A DNA stretch of 64,000 bases from CAWAND01 sp963797485 (lineage in GTDB: Bacteria; Chloroflexota; Anaerolineae; Anaerolineales; E44-bin32). The stretch spans positions 124,001 to 188,000 of the forward strand of contig CAWCPF010000003.1 in NCBI GenBank assembly GCA_963797485.1. The letters run 5' to 3'. Below the pieces are notes generated by a model, which did no database searches, was not told where the DNA came from, and worked only from the letters and a program-made list of their open reading frames with translations. Within the stretch, counting starts at the first letter, position 1; each line of letters begins with the position of its first letter. Shown in pieces: positions 27,142-35,425 of this stretch. A program made the translations under genes and the position numbers.

Positions 27142-28005
27142 ATGCTGGCCATTGACATTCGAGACCTGCATTTCGCTTATCCATCGGCTGGGTCTGCTGA
27201 ACCGCGCTGGGTCTTGCGCGGTGTGAATCTGACGGTCGAGACCGGCACTTGTCTCGGCATCATGGGACCGACCGGTGCCGGCAAGTCGACCTTGTGCCAG
27301 GCCCTGCTCGGGATCGTGCCGCGGGCGACCGGGGGCATCATCCGTGGACAGGTGCAGGTGCTCGGAGAAGAAGCCCGCCGGAAACCCGTGGCGGACATGG
27401 CTCGGCGGGTGGGGCTGGTCTTCCAAGATCCGGAGACGCAGCTGTTCAACCTGACGGCCGAAGACGAGATCGCCTTTGGGCTCGAAAACCTGGGCCTTCC
27501 GCCGGCGGCCATCGGGGCTCGCGTGGAATGGGCCCTGGACAAGGTCGGCTTGGTGGGCCAGGCACGGCGGTCTCCGGCCGGGCTCTCTGGAGGAGAAAAG
27601 CAGCGCCTGGCCCTGGCCGTCGTGCTGGCGATGGCCCCGGACATTCTGGTCCTGGATGAGCCCACGGCCAATCTCGACCCGCAAGGCAAGCGAGACCTAA
27701 AGGGTTTGATCAGCGAACTGGTCAGGCAATCCGGCGTGACGACGCTGGTGGTCGAACAAGACGCCGATTGGCTGTCCGGAGTGGCGGACCAAATCGTGGT
27801 GATCAGCGGCGGGCGGGCGGCGCTGGATGGCCCGGCCAGTCAGGTTCTGGGGCAGGTGCGGGCTTTGCGAGAGTTGGGTGTTGGACCGCCTCAACTGAGT
27901 GAGTTGTCGGCGGCATTGCAGGACCGGTTCGGACGTGGATTCTCGCTCACGACGCCGGATGAGGCCGAAGCTGCCTTGAGGCAGGATTTGGATGGGGGTG
28001 CTTGA
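27142..28005 (+). CDS. ecfA1: ECF transporter ATPase 1 (EcfA1)
   Basis: ABC ATPase with Walker A GPTGAGKSTLCQ, Q-loop FQDPETQLFNLTAEDEIAFG (the FQ.P..Q form is characteristic of ECF ATPases), intact signature LSGGEKQRLALA and Walker B ILVLDEPTANLDP. A C-terminal segment of about 50 residues follows. I use ATG 27142 rather than the upstream TTG 27121, since GGGAG lies within ribosome binding range and the family starts at the IDIRDLHFAYP strand. It pairs with the next ATPase. Confidence 0.9.
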   Translation: MLAIDIRDLHFAYPSAGSAEPRWVLRGVNLTVETGTCLGIMGPTGAGKSTLCQALLGIVPRATGGIIRGQVQVLGEEARRKPVADMARRVGLVFQDPETQLFNLTAEDEIAFGLENLGLPPAAIGARVEWALDKVGLVGQARRSPAGLSGGEKQRLALAVVLAMAPDILVLDEPTANLDPQGKRDLKGLISELVRQSGVTTLVVEQDADWLSGVADQIVVISGGRAALDGPASQVLGQVRALRELGVGPPQLSELSAALQDRFGRGFSLTTPDEAEAALRQDLDGGA

Positions 28006-28858
28006 GGCGATGCAGATCGAGGCTGTCAGCCTGCAGGCGATCGATCTGACTTTTGCTTACCCCGGCCGGCCGCCAGCGCTGCGCGGCGTCAGCCTGAATC
28101 TGGTGCCTGGCGCCTACCTGGCCCTGCTGGGCCAGAACGGGGCCGGCAAGACGACGCTGGCCAAGCACTTCAACGGCTTGCTGCGCGCCAGTGGCGGCCG
28201 AATCCTGGTCGACGGACAGGATGCGTCAGGGCTGTCGGTGGGGGCACTGGCCCGCAAGGTGGGCTATGTTTTCCAGAACCCAGACCACCAGATTTTCGCT
28301 GACACCGTCGCGGAAGAGGTCGGGTTCGGCCCTCGAAACCTCGGCCTGTCGGACCAAGACACGGCTGCTCGGGTGGACGAGGCCTTGGAAATGTTCGGCC
28401 TCAAGGATCTGGCTCGTGAGCGGCCCGCCATGCTTGGATTTGGATTGAGGCGGGAAGTGGCCCTGGCATCTGTCTTGGCGATGCGCACGCCAGTGCTGAT
28501 TCTGGACGAACCCACGACCGGACTGGACCGGCCGAGCGCCGAAGCTCTGATGCGCACTGCCGGGGACCTTGCCGCCAACGGGCGAACCGTGGTGATCATC
28601 ACCCACGATGTTCGCTTGGTGGCTGATTTCGTTCCCGAATGTGCCGTGCTCCATGACGGCGAGTTACTGGCGCGCGGGCCGACCGGGGTTGTGTTACGGG
28701 AGCCGTCGGTCACGACGCGTGCTGGGCTCGAGTTGCCCCCTGTAGGGCAGGTGGCCCGCGAGCTGGGGTTGGGTGGCGACCGCACGCCGCTGAGCGTGGA
28801 TGATTTTGTGGAGGCTTATGCCCACATGCGCGCCCGGGACGGATGGGCCTCCAAATGA
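27992..28858 (+). CDS. ecfA2: ECF transporter ATPase 2 (EcfA2) with degenerate signature motif
   Basis: Walker A GQNGAGKTTLAKHF, Q-loop FQNPDHQIFADTVAEEVGFG and Walker B LILDEPTTGLD are intact, but the LSGGQ signature is replaced by LGFGLRREVALA, which suggests an asymmetric pair where only one composite ATP site may be fully active. The open frame overlaps the EcfA1 stop by 14 bases; ATG 28010 is an alternative start. The stop overlaps the EcfT start (ATGA). Confidence 0.88.
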   Translation: MGVLEAMQIEAVSLQAIDLTFAYPGRPPALRGVSLNLVPGAYLALLGQNGAGKTTLAKHFNGLLRASGGRILVDGQDASGLSVGALARKVGYVFQNPDHQIFADTVAEEVGFGPRNLGLSDQDTAARVDEALEMFGLKDLARERPAMLGFGLRREVALASVLAMRTPVLILDEPTTGLDRPSAEALMRTAGDLAANGRTVVIITHDVRLVADFVPECAVLHDGELLARGPTGVVLREPSVTTRAGLELPPVGQVARELGLGGDRTPLSVDDFVEAYAHMRARDGWASK

Positions 28859-29661
28859 TCGCTTCCCCTGACTGGTACGTGGCTGGGTCGAGCTGGCTTC
28901 ACGCGGCGGATGCACGCGTCAAGCTTGCGCTGGTTGCCGGGGGCATGCTTGTGCTGCTGACAGGCAATACCCCGGGGGTGGAGGCGGTTGGGTTATTGGT
29001 GATCCTGGGATTCTACTTTTCGGCGCGCCTTCCTTTGGCCCGAATTGGATCCGTGCTTAGGGTCCTGCTGCCCCTCAGCCTGTTTGTCGCCATTTTGAGG
29101 GCCATTTTTGCGCCCAGCGGTCGCATCCTGGCAGGCTGGGGATGGTTTCGTCTGACCGAAGGCGGACTGGCGGGCGGTGGGGCACTCGGCCTTCGCCTGC
29201 TGGCCGTGGGGCTGTTGGTGTTTCTTTGGCTCTACACGACCCGGCCTTCGGAGTTGATTCAGAGCCTGGTGCGGCTTGGATTGCCCTATAGTTGGGGGCT
29301 GGTCTTAGCCCTCGCCTTACGTTTTGTGCCCTTGCTTCAGCGATCGTATGGGAACATTCTGGAGGCGCAGCAGGCGCGCGGCCTGGTCCTGGAGTCCACT
29401 CGAGGCTACCGCCGGGTTCAGCGCATGATGCCGATCTTTGTGGCCGTGGTGATCGGCGGTTTCCGCGCCAGCGAACAGCTTTCGTTGGCCCTGGAGTCCC
29501 GGGCGCTGGGGACGACGGGGGTCGTGCGGACCACTTGGCGCCCGCTCCACTTCCGCCCCATTGACGGCGTGTACCTCGGGATGGTCGTGGCGGTTACGGG
29601 CGCGTGGGCGCTGGTTCGCCTTGGACTACTGCCGGTTGAGTTTCCAGCCGGCTGGTTCTAG
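28855..29661 (+). CDS. ecfT: ECF transporter transmembrane T component
   Basis: A 268-residue membrane protein starting at ATG 28855, which overlaps the EcfA2 stop. Hydrophobic segments include VKLALVAGGMLVLLTG and LGLRLLAVGLLVFLWLY. The two Ala-Arg-Gly-type coupling helices used to contact the ATPases are present as QQARGLV and SRALGTTG. With the S component and both ATPases it completes the ECF transporter in the usual S-A-A'-T order. Confidence 0.88.
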   Translation: MIASPDWYVAGSSWLHAADARVKLALVAGGMLVLLTGNTPGVEAVGLLVILGFYFSARLPLARIGSVLRVLLPLSLFVAILRAIFAPSGRILAGWGWFRLTEGGLAGGGALGLRLLAVGLLVFLWLYTTRPSELIQSLVRLGLPYSWGLVLALALRFVPLLQRSYGNILEAQQARGLVLESTRGYRRVQRMMPIFVAVVIGGFRASEQLSLALESRALGTTGVVRTTWRPLHFRPIDGVYLGMVVAVTGAWALVRLGLLPVEFPAGWF

Positions 29662-29692
29662 CATTTACGGTGGCCACAAACCAAGGATGGTA

Positions 29693-29706
29693 TACAATGA
29701 TACAAT
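29693..29706 (+). promoter_or_regulatory. Twin TACAAT boxes upstream of the GntR regulator
   Basis: TACAAT occurs at 29693-29698 and again at 29701-29706. No good -35 was seen. They imply that the regulator is transcribed independently of the ECF genes that precede it. Confidence 0.35.
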
Positions 29707-29733
29707 GTGGCCGGGCAAGCCAGGGGAAAAGCA

Positions 29734-30126
29734 ATGATCGCCATCGATCGCAACGACCGTGGGGCGCTTTATCAGCAGATAGCGCAGGTGCTGCGCGAAC
29801 GAATCGATGCCGGTGTGTATGCTCCTGGCCAACGGCTGCCGACAGTTCGGGAGGTGGGCGAGGCGCTGGGTCTGAATTTCAACACCGTGGCCAGGGCCTA
29901 CCGGGTGTTGGAGGCCGAAGGTGCGATCACGTCACGCCAGGGTCAGGGGACCTTCGTGTCGGGCGCAATGCCCGAAGGCCAGGCAGCCGGTCGGCCCGCG
30001 TTGGAAGGTCTCATTCGCACCTTCTTGCGGGCGGCAGACGCGGCCGGTTACAGTCCGAGCGAAGTGCAGTGGGAGTTCTCGGGCGCGCTGCGCGCCTGGA
30101 TGCAGTTCGGCGAGCCGCCCGAGTGA
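29734..30126 (+). CDS. GntR-family transcriptional regulator (short, YtrA-like)
   Basis: A 130-residue protein with the N-terminal winged helix of the GntR family: GALYQQIAQVLRERIDAGVYAPGQRLPTVREVGEALGLNFNTVARAYRVLEAEGAI. The C-terminal part is short, so there is no FadR- or UTRA-type ligand domain, consistent with the YtrA subgroup, whose members usually repress ABC transporters. It follows the ECF operon and may control it, which is inference. The ATG 29734 start is backed by AGGGGAAAAGCA. Confidence 0.85.
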   Translation: MIAIDRNDRGALYQQIAQVLRERIDAGVYAPGQRLPTVREVGEALGLNFNTVARAYRVLEAEGAITSRQGQGTFVSGAMPEGQAAGRPALEGLIRTFLRAADAAGYSPSEVQWEFSGALRAWMQFGEPPE

Positions 30127-30184
30127 ACTGTGAGATGCCGGAGGACGGGTCGGCACGGCCCGACTGCCGGGGGCACCGGCGTGT

Positions 30185-30200
30185 TGTTTCACGTGAAACA
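30185..30200. other. parS: parS centromere site (ParB-binding)
   Basis: TGTTTCACGTGAAACA is a perfect 16-base palindrome identical to the consensus ParB-binding site of bacterial chromosomes. It sits in the 109-base gap between the GntR and methyltransferase genes, thus not in a coding sequence. parS sites normally cluster near oriC; here the nearest candidate origin is about 26 kb away. No parA or parB is in the window. Only one perfect site was seen. Confidence 0.85.
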
Positions 30201-30235
30201 TCGGCCGTCCGGCAGGGTCGTGTGGGTGAGGTGGC

Positions 30236-31144
30236 ATGAAAGAACCGGGCATTCCGGTTTGCGATTACGAGGGCTCCGACTATCAGGACCTATTCTGGGA
30301 TCGGGCGGACCGGGCGTACGAAGACCGGGTAGAGGCTGCGGCCTTGAGACGCCTGATGCCCCCGGGCGGGCGGCGATTGCTGGAGGTCGGCGCCGGGGCA
30401 GGACGTAACACGCCGCGCTACCGGGGTTTTGAGCAGTTGGTCCTGCTGGATTACTCGCGAACCCAGATTGATGAGGCGCGCCGGCGCCTGGGTTCGAGGC
30501 CTGACCTGGTCTTTGTGGTCGGAGACGTCTATCGCCTGCCGTTTGGGCCAGGAGTTCTTGACGCGGCCACGATGATCCGCACGCTTCATCATATGGCCGA
30601 GCCGGCGGCAGCCCTGGCTCAGATTGCCGAGACACTGGCGCCGGGGGCCAGCTTTGTGCTTGAGTTTGCCAACAAACGCAACCTGAAGGCCATCTTGCGC
30701 TGGGGTCTGAGGCGTCAGGCGTGGAACCCATTCGACCCGCGGCCGGTCGAGTTCGCGCCTCTGAATTTCGACTTCCATCCAGGGGCTGTCAATCGCTGGT
30801 TGAAGGCCAATGGTTTGGACGTGGAGCGCCGTTTGGGGGTATCGCTTTTCCGGGAGGCGACGCTGAAGCGAGTGGTGCCGCTGGGCGTGCTCGTCTGGAT
30901 GGACACATTGGTGCAGCCAGCCGGTGGGTTATGGCCGCTTACTCCGAGCGTCTTCCTGCGGGCGCGACGGTCGGGCCACGGCCAGGCTTTGGCCGGGATC
31001 GCTTGGCGCTGCCCTGCGTGTCGAAGTCTGAGGCTTAGCCAATCGGATCAGGGCTTGGCCTGCCAGGCATGTGGCCGGGTCTGGGGGGTGCATGAGGGTG
31101 TCTATGATTTCAAACAGCCGGTCGCGGGGCCGCCGCTCGAATGA
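30236..31144 (+). CDS. SAM-dependent methyltransferase with C-terminal zinc ribbon
   Basis: A 302-residue protein. The class I methyltransferase motif I is LLEVGAGAGRNTPRY, with acidic motif II in LVLLDYSRTQ and motif III-like VVGDVYRLPFGPGVLDAATM. A C-terminal treble-clef-like zinc ribbon CPACRSLRLSQSDQGLACQACGR is fused, as in Trm112-like domains joined to methyltransferases. GAGGTGGC precedes ATG 30236. Substrate unknown. The parS site lies 36 bases upstream. Confidence 0.78.
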   Translation: MKEPGIPVCDYEGSDYQDLFWDRADRAYEDRVEAAALRRLMPPGGRRLLEVGAGAGRNTPRYRGFEQLVLLDYSRTQIDEARRRLGSRPDLVFVVGDVYRLPFGPGVLDAATMIRTLHHMAEPAAALAQIAETLAPGASFVLEFANKRNLKAILRWGLRRQAWNPFDPRPVEFAPLNFDFHPGAVNRWLKANGLDVERRLGVSLFREATLKRVVPLGVLVWMDTLVQPAGGLWPLTPSVFLRARRSGHGQALAGIAWRCPACRSLRLSQSDQGLACQACGRVWGVHEGVYDFKQPVAGPPLE

Positions 31145-31157
31145 GCGTGGACCGAAT

Positions 31158-31186
31158 TTGGGGCCGCACAGGTCGCAGGCTATAAT
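31158..31186 (+). promoter_or_regulatory. Promoter for the phosphoribosyltransferase
   Basis: TTGGGG at 31158-31163 and TATAAT at 31181-31186 with a 17-base spacer. The leader to ATG 31254 is about 60 bases. Confidence 0.5.
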
Positions 31187-31253
31187 GCCCGACGGTTATG
31201 AGGCTGTCAAAATCCGGACGTGGGATCAAGCTGGCGGTTGAAGGGAGTCTGCT

Positions 31254-31811
31254 ATGGTCACGGAACGTGACACATACTCAGTCAACATCGCAGGCTTGGA
31301 GCGACATCTCCCGCTCTTTGAGGTGGCGCCGGGGGTTCGAATAGCGATATTCAACCTACTGGGCGACACGGATGTGATTGAAGCCGCTGCCAAGGCGTTA
31401 TTGGCAGAGATGGATGGGGTTGCGTTCGACCTGGTGGTGACGCCGGAGGCCAAGAGCATCCCGCTGGCTCACGCGCTGGCTGTCCAGGCCGGCACTCGCT
31501 ACGTTGTGCTCCGCAAGATCTATAAGCCGTACATGGGAGAGACATTGAGCAGCGAGACTGTCTCCATCACGACCGGCGAACCCCAGACCCTCTATCTGGA
31601 CGAAAAGGACCGCGCCCTTATCCGAGGCCAGCGGGTGATACTGCTGGATGATGTCATCAGCACGGGTTCTACTCTCAAGGCCATGCGCCAACTCATGGCG
31701 CTGGCGGAGGCGGAGATCGCGGCGGAAGCGGCGGTGTTCACCGAGGGGGACCCAAAAGCATGGGCAGGGATTATCGCCCTTGGCCACCTCCCGGTGTTCA
31801 GTGACACCTAG
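31254..31811 (+). CDS. Adenine/xanthine-type phosphoribosyltransferase
   Basis: A 185-residue type I phosphoribosyltransferase. The PRPP-binding loop VILLDDVISTGSTLKAMRQL is intact, and the dimerisation and PPi loops fit adenine-type enzymes (VVTPEAKSIPLAHALAVQAG, VLRKIYKPYM). It would salvage a purine base using PRPP. The base specificity cannot be proved here. An upstream promoter is present. Confidence 0.85.
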   Translation: MVTERDTYSVNIAGLERHLPLFEVAPGVRIAIFNLLGDTDVIEAAAKALLAEMDGVAFDLVVTPEAKSIPLAHALAVQAGTRYVVLRKIYKPYMGETLSSETVSITTGEPQTLYLDEKDRALIRGQRVILLDDVISTGSTLKAMRQLMALAEAEIAAEAAVFTEGDPKAWAGIIALGHLPVFSDT

Positions 31812-31901
31812 CCGGCGGCCCCGCCGAGTACCGCCCAATAACTGCGCCGGGCCACCTTGGGCAGATGGGCCGAAATCCCTCCAATTGCAGCCGCGCCGCG
31901 G

Positions 31902-32156
31902 ATGGTAGAAGCGGTCGTCAGTCTGGCCGAGCTGCGGCGACATGACGGTCAGCGAGGCCGGCGCATGTACATCGCCTGCCAGGGGATCGTATATGACGTT
32001 ACCGACTGCCCCAAGTGGCGCAGCGGCCTCCACGAGCAGCTCCACTTCGCGGCCCAGGATCTGAGCAGCGAACTGGCGGATGCGCCTCACGCTGAGGAGG
32101 TCTTCAGCCGGCCCTGCGTTCGCCGGGTGGGGGTCCTAGATCACCCTGCTGAATGA
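31902..32156 (+). CDS. Cytochrome b5-like heme/steroid-binding protein
   Basis: About 84 residues from ATG 31902. VVSLAELRRHDGQRGRRMYIACQGIVYDVTDCPKW...GLHEQLHFAAQDLSSELADAPHAEEVFSRPCVRRVG matches the predicted heme/steroid-binding cytochrome b5 fold, with candidate histidine ligands in GLHEQLH and APHAEEV. The first bases of the longer frame (from 31857) are probably not coding. It follows the phosphoribosyltransferase by 90 bases on the same strand. Confidence 0.75.
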   Translation: MVEAVVSLAELRRHDGQRGRRMYIACQGIVYDVTDCPKWRSGLHEQLHFAAQDLSSELADAPHAEEVFSRPCVRRVGVLDHPAE

Positions 32157-32195
32157 CCGAGAAACCCCAATCGGAGCTGGCCCACGGCAAATGAA

Positions 32196-32220
32196 AAGGG
32201 ACGGCGAGGCGCCGCCCCTT
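32196..32220. terminator. Bidirectional terminator-like hairpin
   Basis: Arms AAGGGACGGCG and CGCCGCCCCTT can pair except for one position. It is placed between convergent stops (32156 and 32253). On the minus strand it is followed by CTTTTCATTTG, a weak T-rich stretch. Confidence 0.55.
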
Positions 32221-32252
32221 GCTCACCTACGGGCCTGCAAGACCCGCACAGG

Positions 32253-33743
32253 TCAAGGCCAGAAGTAGCGAACCGTATAGGTCAGAACGCGCTCGCCATT
32301 GGCCGGCACCTGGACTCGGAATTCGATGTTGGATGAATCGAGCTTGGTGAAGTCGTCGGTCGAGCGCAGGATGCGCCAATCGCTCCACCGGAACAAATGT
32401 TCTACCACGCGCACCTCTGCCGCTTCGTCCTTGTGATTGCGAAGGGTGATCTGGAACAATTCTTCCAGGCTGTTCTCGCTGGGCCGGGTGAAATCGGTTT
32501 GGATGCGCTCCCCCACAATGTCAAAGGCATCCCCGATATACAAGCGCACGTGCTCGCCCTGGGGTGTATGGTCGATCGAATCCTCCCCAATCAACAGCGG
32601 GGCGCCGTCGATGTCCTGCTTGTAGAGCCGGACCCTGCCCTTAGGCAGGTCGGCTTTGATCTGTTCCGTGTCAAACTCGACCATCACCATGACCTTGGGA
32701 TTCGAACTGACGCCATACGAAGGATCCGTCTGGGGGTAACCGGCGTACGTGCAGTACCACGGATTGGCCCGGCACTGAGTTCCGTCGTACACGAAAAACT
32801 TGTCGGCTGAAACCCCCTGCACGCTGACGAACTGGATCTGTTTGGTTTCATTGTTGGCAATGGTGACGGGTCTGGGCACCTGATAAAGATGGTATTCGAA
32901 GAAGGACCGCTGGTCGATGGTCTGATCCGTGGCCGCCCGCTCAGCCGTCATGGCAGCCTGTGGAGCGCTCAACCCCTGGTCCTGGAGTCGCTGCAAGTCG
33001 CCGGCGACGAGCTTCAGGATGGCATCCCGGAACGTGGCCCCGCTGTTGTTGATCAGAGTGACCCAGCCGTCGAGGTCGATGGCTGACTCATCCTGGTTGA
33101 GCAGGATGACGTAGTCCGACTGCCAACCCACCCCGCCGGTGAGATAAGTGAGCTCGAAGTCCTGCGGACCGGACCGATCCGAGAGGAGCTGCCAGGCCAA
33201 TGTGGGGCGGCTGATGAGCCCCTGCGGCAACTCCGGGAACGAGTATTGTTGGATAGAACTGGAGGTGATGACATCCACACGGCCGGACGGATCCTGGAGG
33301 ATCAACGCGTCGCTGGCCGAAAGGAGCTTGCCCTTGTGGGCCAGGCCATCCTGGGTGACTACGGTGATGGTTTGGCCCAGGTACTTCCGCAGGAGGGCCG
33401 AGGCACCAACCAGGTCGTATTGATAATTCTGTTCCAGGACCGAGACCTGGGACACGTGGTCGAGGGCCTTGAACAACACGCTGGTTGGATCTATGGAAGC
33501 AGCCACATCGTCGAAGGCAATGGCGTTCATGCCGGTCGAAAGGTCGAACTGCCGCCGGTCCCGCACCAACGCGCTGCCCTGGTTGTAGATCGTGAGGGCC
33601 AGGGTTTGGCCGGCCGCCTCGGCCGTGGTTGAAGGCAGTGGCGTGCTAGAAATCGGCACGGTTGTGATCCAGCCACAGGCAAACAGCGTCATGCCCGCCA
33701 CGATGGCGAGCAACGATAGGCGTCGAACACGGGGAAACTGCAT
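32253..33743 (-). CDS. DUF4139 domain-containing lipoprotein
   Basis: A 496-residue exported protein. The N-terminus VRRLSLLAIVAGMTLFACGW has a lipobox-like FAC. The bulk matches DUF4139 (mucoidy-inhibitor-A-like beta-rich protein): VTLALTIYNQGSALVRDRRQFDLSTGMNAIAFDDVAASIDPTS-type N-terminal, then YLTGGVGWQSDYVILLN and the C-terminal FQITLRNHKDEAAEVRVVEHLFRWSDWRI...RVQVPANGERVLTYTVRYFW. Function is unknown in most bacteria. It faces the downstream cytochrome b5-like gene convergently. Confidence 0.8.
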   Translation of the reverse strand: MQFPRVRRLSLLAIVAGMTLFACGWITTVPISSTPLPSTTAEAAGQTLALTIYNQGSALVRDRRQFDLSTGMNAIAFDDVAASIDPTSVLFKALDHVSQVSVLEQNYQYDLVGASALLRKYLGQTITVVTQDGLAHKGKLLSASDALILQDPSGRVDVITSSSIQQYSFPELPQGLISRPTLAWQLLSDRSGPQDFELTYLTGGVGWQSDYVILLNQDESAIDLDGWVTLINNSGATFRDAILKLVAGDLQRLQDQGLSAPQAAMTAERAATDQTIDQRSFFEYHLYQVPRPVTIANNETKQIQFVSVQGVSADKFFVYDGTQCRANPWYCTYAGYPQTDPSYGVSSNPKVMVMVEFDTEQIKADLPKGRVRLYKQDIDGAPLLIGEDSIDHTPQGEHVRLYIGDAFDIVGERIQTDFTRPSENSLEELFQITLRNHKDEAAEVRVVEHLFRWSDWRILRSTDDFTKLDSSNIEFRVQVPANGERVLTYTVRYFWP

Positions 33744-33837
33744 GGCGGCCTCCTTGGCGGGCGCGAGTGAGTTGCTATAAGGACGCCCGGCCGCGCCCGT
33801 CAGTTCCCCGCCCGAAAGCGGCGAACGCGCCCTTTGA

Positions 33838-33843
33838 TATAAT
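33838..33843 (+). promoter_or_regulatory. -10 box for sulfite-oxidase-like gene
   Basis: TATAAT on the plus strand lies 25 bases before the TTG start at 33869. The leader includes GGAGGGAGGTGGG, a strong ribosome binding site. Confidence 0.55.
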
Positions 33844-33868
33844 CGGGCCGGCTGGAGGGAGGTGGGTT

Positions 33869-34519
33869 TTGTCGCTAAAGAGCATCCTTGGCCGTCGGGA
33901 TCGCGAGCTTGAACTCAAGCAGGCGGGGCGGCTGCCCCCCGGACAATCTTTGACGGAGAAGTTTCCGGTGCTGCACTATGGCCCGGTGCCGGGATTCGAC
34001 CCGTCCACCTGGACCCTGAGGTTATGGGGGGAAGTCGAGGAAGAGAGAACCCTCAGCTGGGAGGAGTTCGAACAATTGCCCCGCACCCAGGTGCGCATGG
34101 ACATCCACTGCGTGACACGCTGGAGCAAGTTCGAAACCGATTGGGAAGGCGTGTCCGTCAAGACCCTGGTCGACGAGCACGTGATCCGCCTCAAGCCCGC
34201 CGCCAAACACGTCCTGCAGCACTGTGAATTCAATTTCACCGTGAACATCCCCATCGAGGTCGCCCTGGCGGATAACTTCCTGCTGGCCACACACTTCAAT
34301 GGACAGGTCTTGACCCCGGATCATGGCTATCCGCTGCGAGGCGTCGTGGGCGCCATTCCGGGCCGAGGCGATCTGCGCACCCCCTACTTGTGGAAAGGCG
34401 GCAAATGGGTGCGCGGTCTGGAATTCCTGAGTGACGACCGGCTTGGGTTTTGGGAACAGGCCGGATATCACAACGAAGCCGACGTCTGGAAAGAACAGCG
34501 TCTCGCACACGGCTGGTGA
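33869..34519 (+). CDS. Sulfite oxidase-like molybdopterin oxidoreductase
   Basis: A 216-residue protein of the sulfite oxidase fold. The molybdenum-ligand cysteine is C81 in MDIHCVTRWSKFETDWEGV, and the pterin-contact TPDHGYPLRGVVG text follows. There is no heme or dimerisation domain, so it belongs to the short YuiH/MsrP-like group. The longer open frame from 33767 crosses the promoter; TTG 33869 with the strong GGAGG signal is the likely start. It has no signal peptide. Its physiological substrate is unknown. Confidence 0.83.
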   Translation: MSLKSILGRRDRELELKQAGRLPPGQSLTEKFPVLHYGPVPGFDPSTWTLRLWGEVEEERTLSWEEFEQLPRTQVRMDIHCVTRWSKFETDWEGVSVKTLVDEHVIRLKPAAKHVLQHCEFNFTVNIPIEVALADNFLLATHFNGQVLTPDHGYPLRGVVGAIPGRGDLRTPYLWKGGKWVRGLEFLSDDRLGFWEQAGYHNEADVWKEQRLAHGW

Positions 34520-34546
34520 TCGGCTGCGCCCGCATGTGAGGGTGCG

Positions 34547-35425
34547 ATGACCGAGAATGCCGAATTGGCCGAAGCCCGTGCCAGGATGGTCCATCAGCAG
34601 CTGGAGCTGAGGGATATCCGGAATGCGCGTGTTTTGGATGCCATGCGGCGCGTGCCCCGGCATGAATTCGTCCCGGCCGAAGCGCGCCAACAGGCGTATG
34701 CGGACGCACCCCTGCCTATCGGCGAATCACAGACGATCTCTCAACCGTATATAGTCGCTCTCATGACCCAGATGCTTGAACTGGAGCCGACCGATCGCGT
34801 CCTGGAAATCGGCACCGGCTCGGGCTACCAGGCTGCCATCCTGGCGGAGCTCAGCTCGGCCGTCTATTCATTGGAACGAATCAAGCGCCTGGCTGACCAG
34901 GCGCGTGAAATGCTGGCGCGCCTGGGCTATGACAACGTCGAGGTGGTCGAGCGTGATGGCTCCTTGGGACTTCCAGAGCAAGCGCCCTTCGACGGCATTC
35001 TTGTGACCGCCGCCGCGCCCAAGGCGCCAGAAGCGCTCAAGCACCAGCTCGCCGAATTGGGCCACATGCTCGTGCCGGTGGGCGGCCGCCAGGGGCAGAT
35101 GCTTGAGCGCTGGACAAGAAACGCGGGGCGGATCGAGGTCGAGGAGGTCGTGCCAGTGGCCTTCGTGCCGCTCCTGGGGGACCAGGGTTGGGAGGTGGAA
35201 GAGTTCGAAAACCAAGCGTCGTTGGTGGTTTGGCCGGCGCTAAACGGGAGACCTAAGATCCGGGCGCTGACGCGTCGGCTTGCGAGAGATAGGCAAGAGC
35301 TTGATCCGCCTCGCCATCCATCACCAGCTCGATGTGGGCGCCGGAGGCCGCCTGCGAGACATCAATCAGCCGCAGGCTGGCTTCCCAGGCCGAGGCCTCC
35401 GGGAGAAACTCCACCAGGCGGTTAG
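34547..35425 (+). CDS. pcm: Protein-L-isoaspartate O-methyltransferase
   Basis: Repairs isoaspartyl residues using SAM. It has ARMVHQQLELRDIRNARVLDAMRRVPRHEFVP, SQTISQPYIVALMTQ, the SAM motif VLEIGTGSGYQAAILAEL and GGILVTAAAP-like DGILVTAAAPKAP. Typical proteins end shortly after FVPLLGDQGW; this frame carries about 75 more residues that overlap the antisense gene and look non-native (PPRHPSPARCGRRRPPARH). A TAA at 35241-35243 in another frame would give a normal end, so a one-base error just before it is likely. Confidence 0.85.
   Translation: MTENAELAEARARMVHQQLELRDIRNARVLDAMRRVPRHEFVPAEARQQAYADAPLPIGESQTISQPYIVALMTQMLELEPTDRVLEIGTGSGYQAAILAELSSAVYSLERIKRLADQAREMLARLGYDNVEVVERDGSLGLPEQAPFDGILVTAAAPKAPEALKHQLAELGHMLVPVGGRQGQMLERWTRNAGRIEVEEVVPVAFVPLLGDQGWEVEEFENQASLVVWPALNGRPKIRALTRRLARDRQELDPPRHPSPARCGRRRPPARHQSAAGWLPRPRPPGETPPGG

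Noticed and set aside
34547..35425. Genuine long C-terminal extension of the isoaspartyl methyltransferase
   Set aside because: The extra 75 residues lie entirely opposite another gene, and a frame change just before 35241 gives a normal stop.
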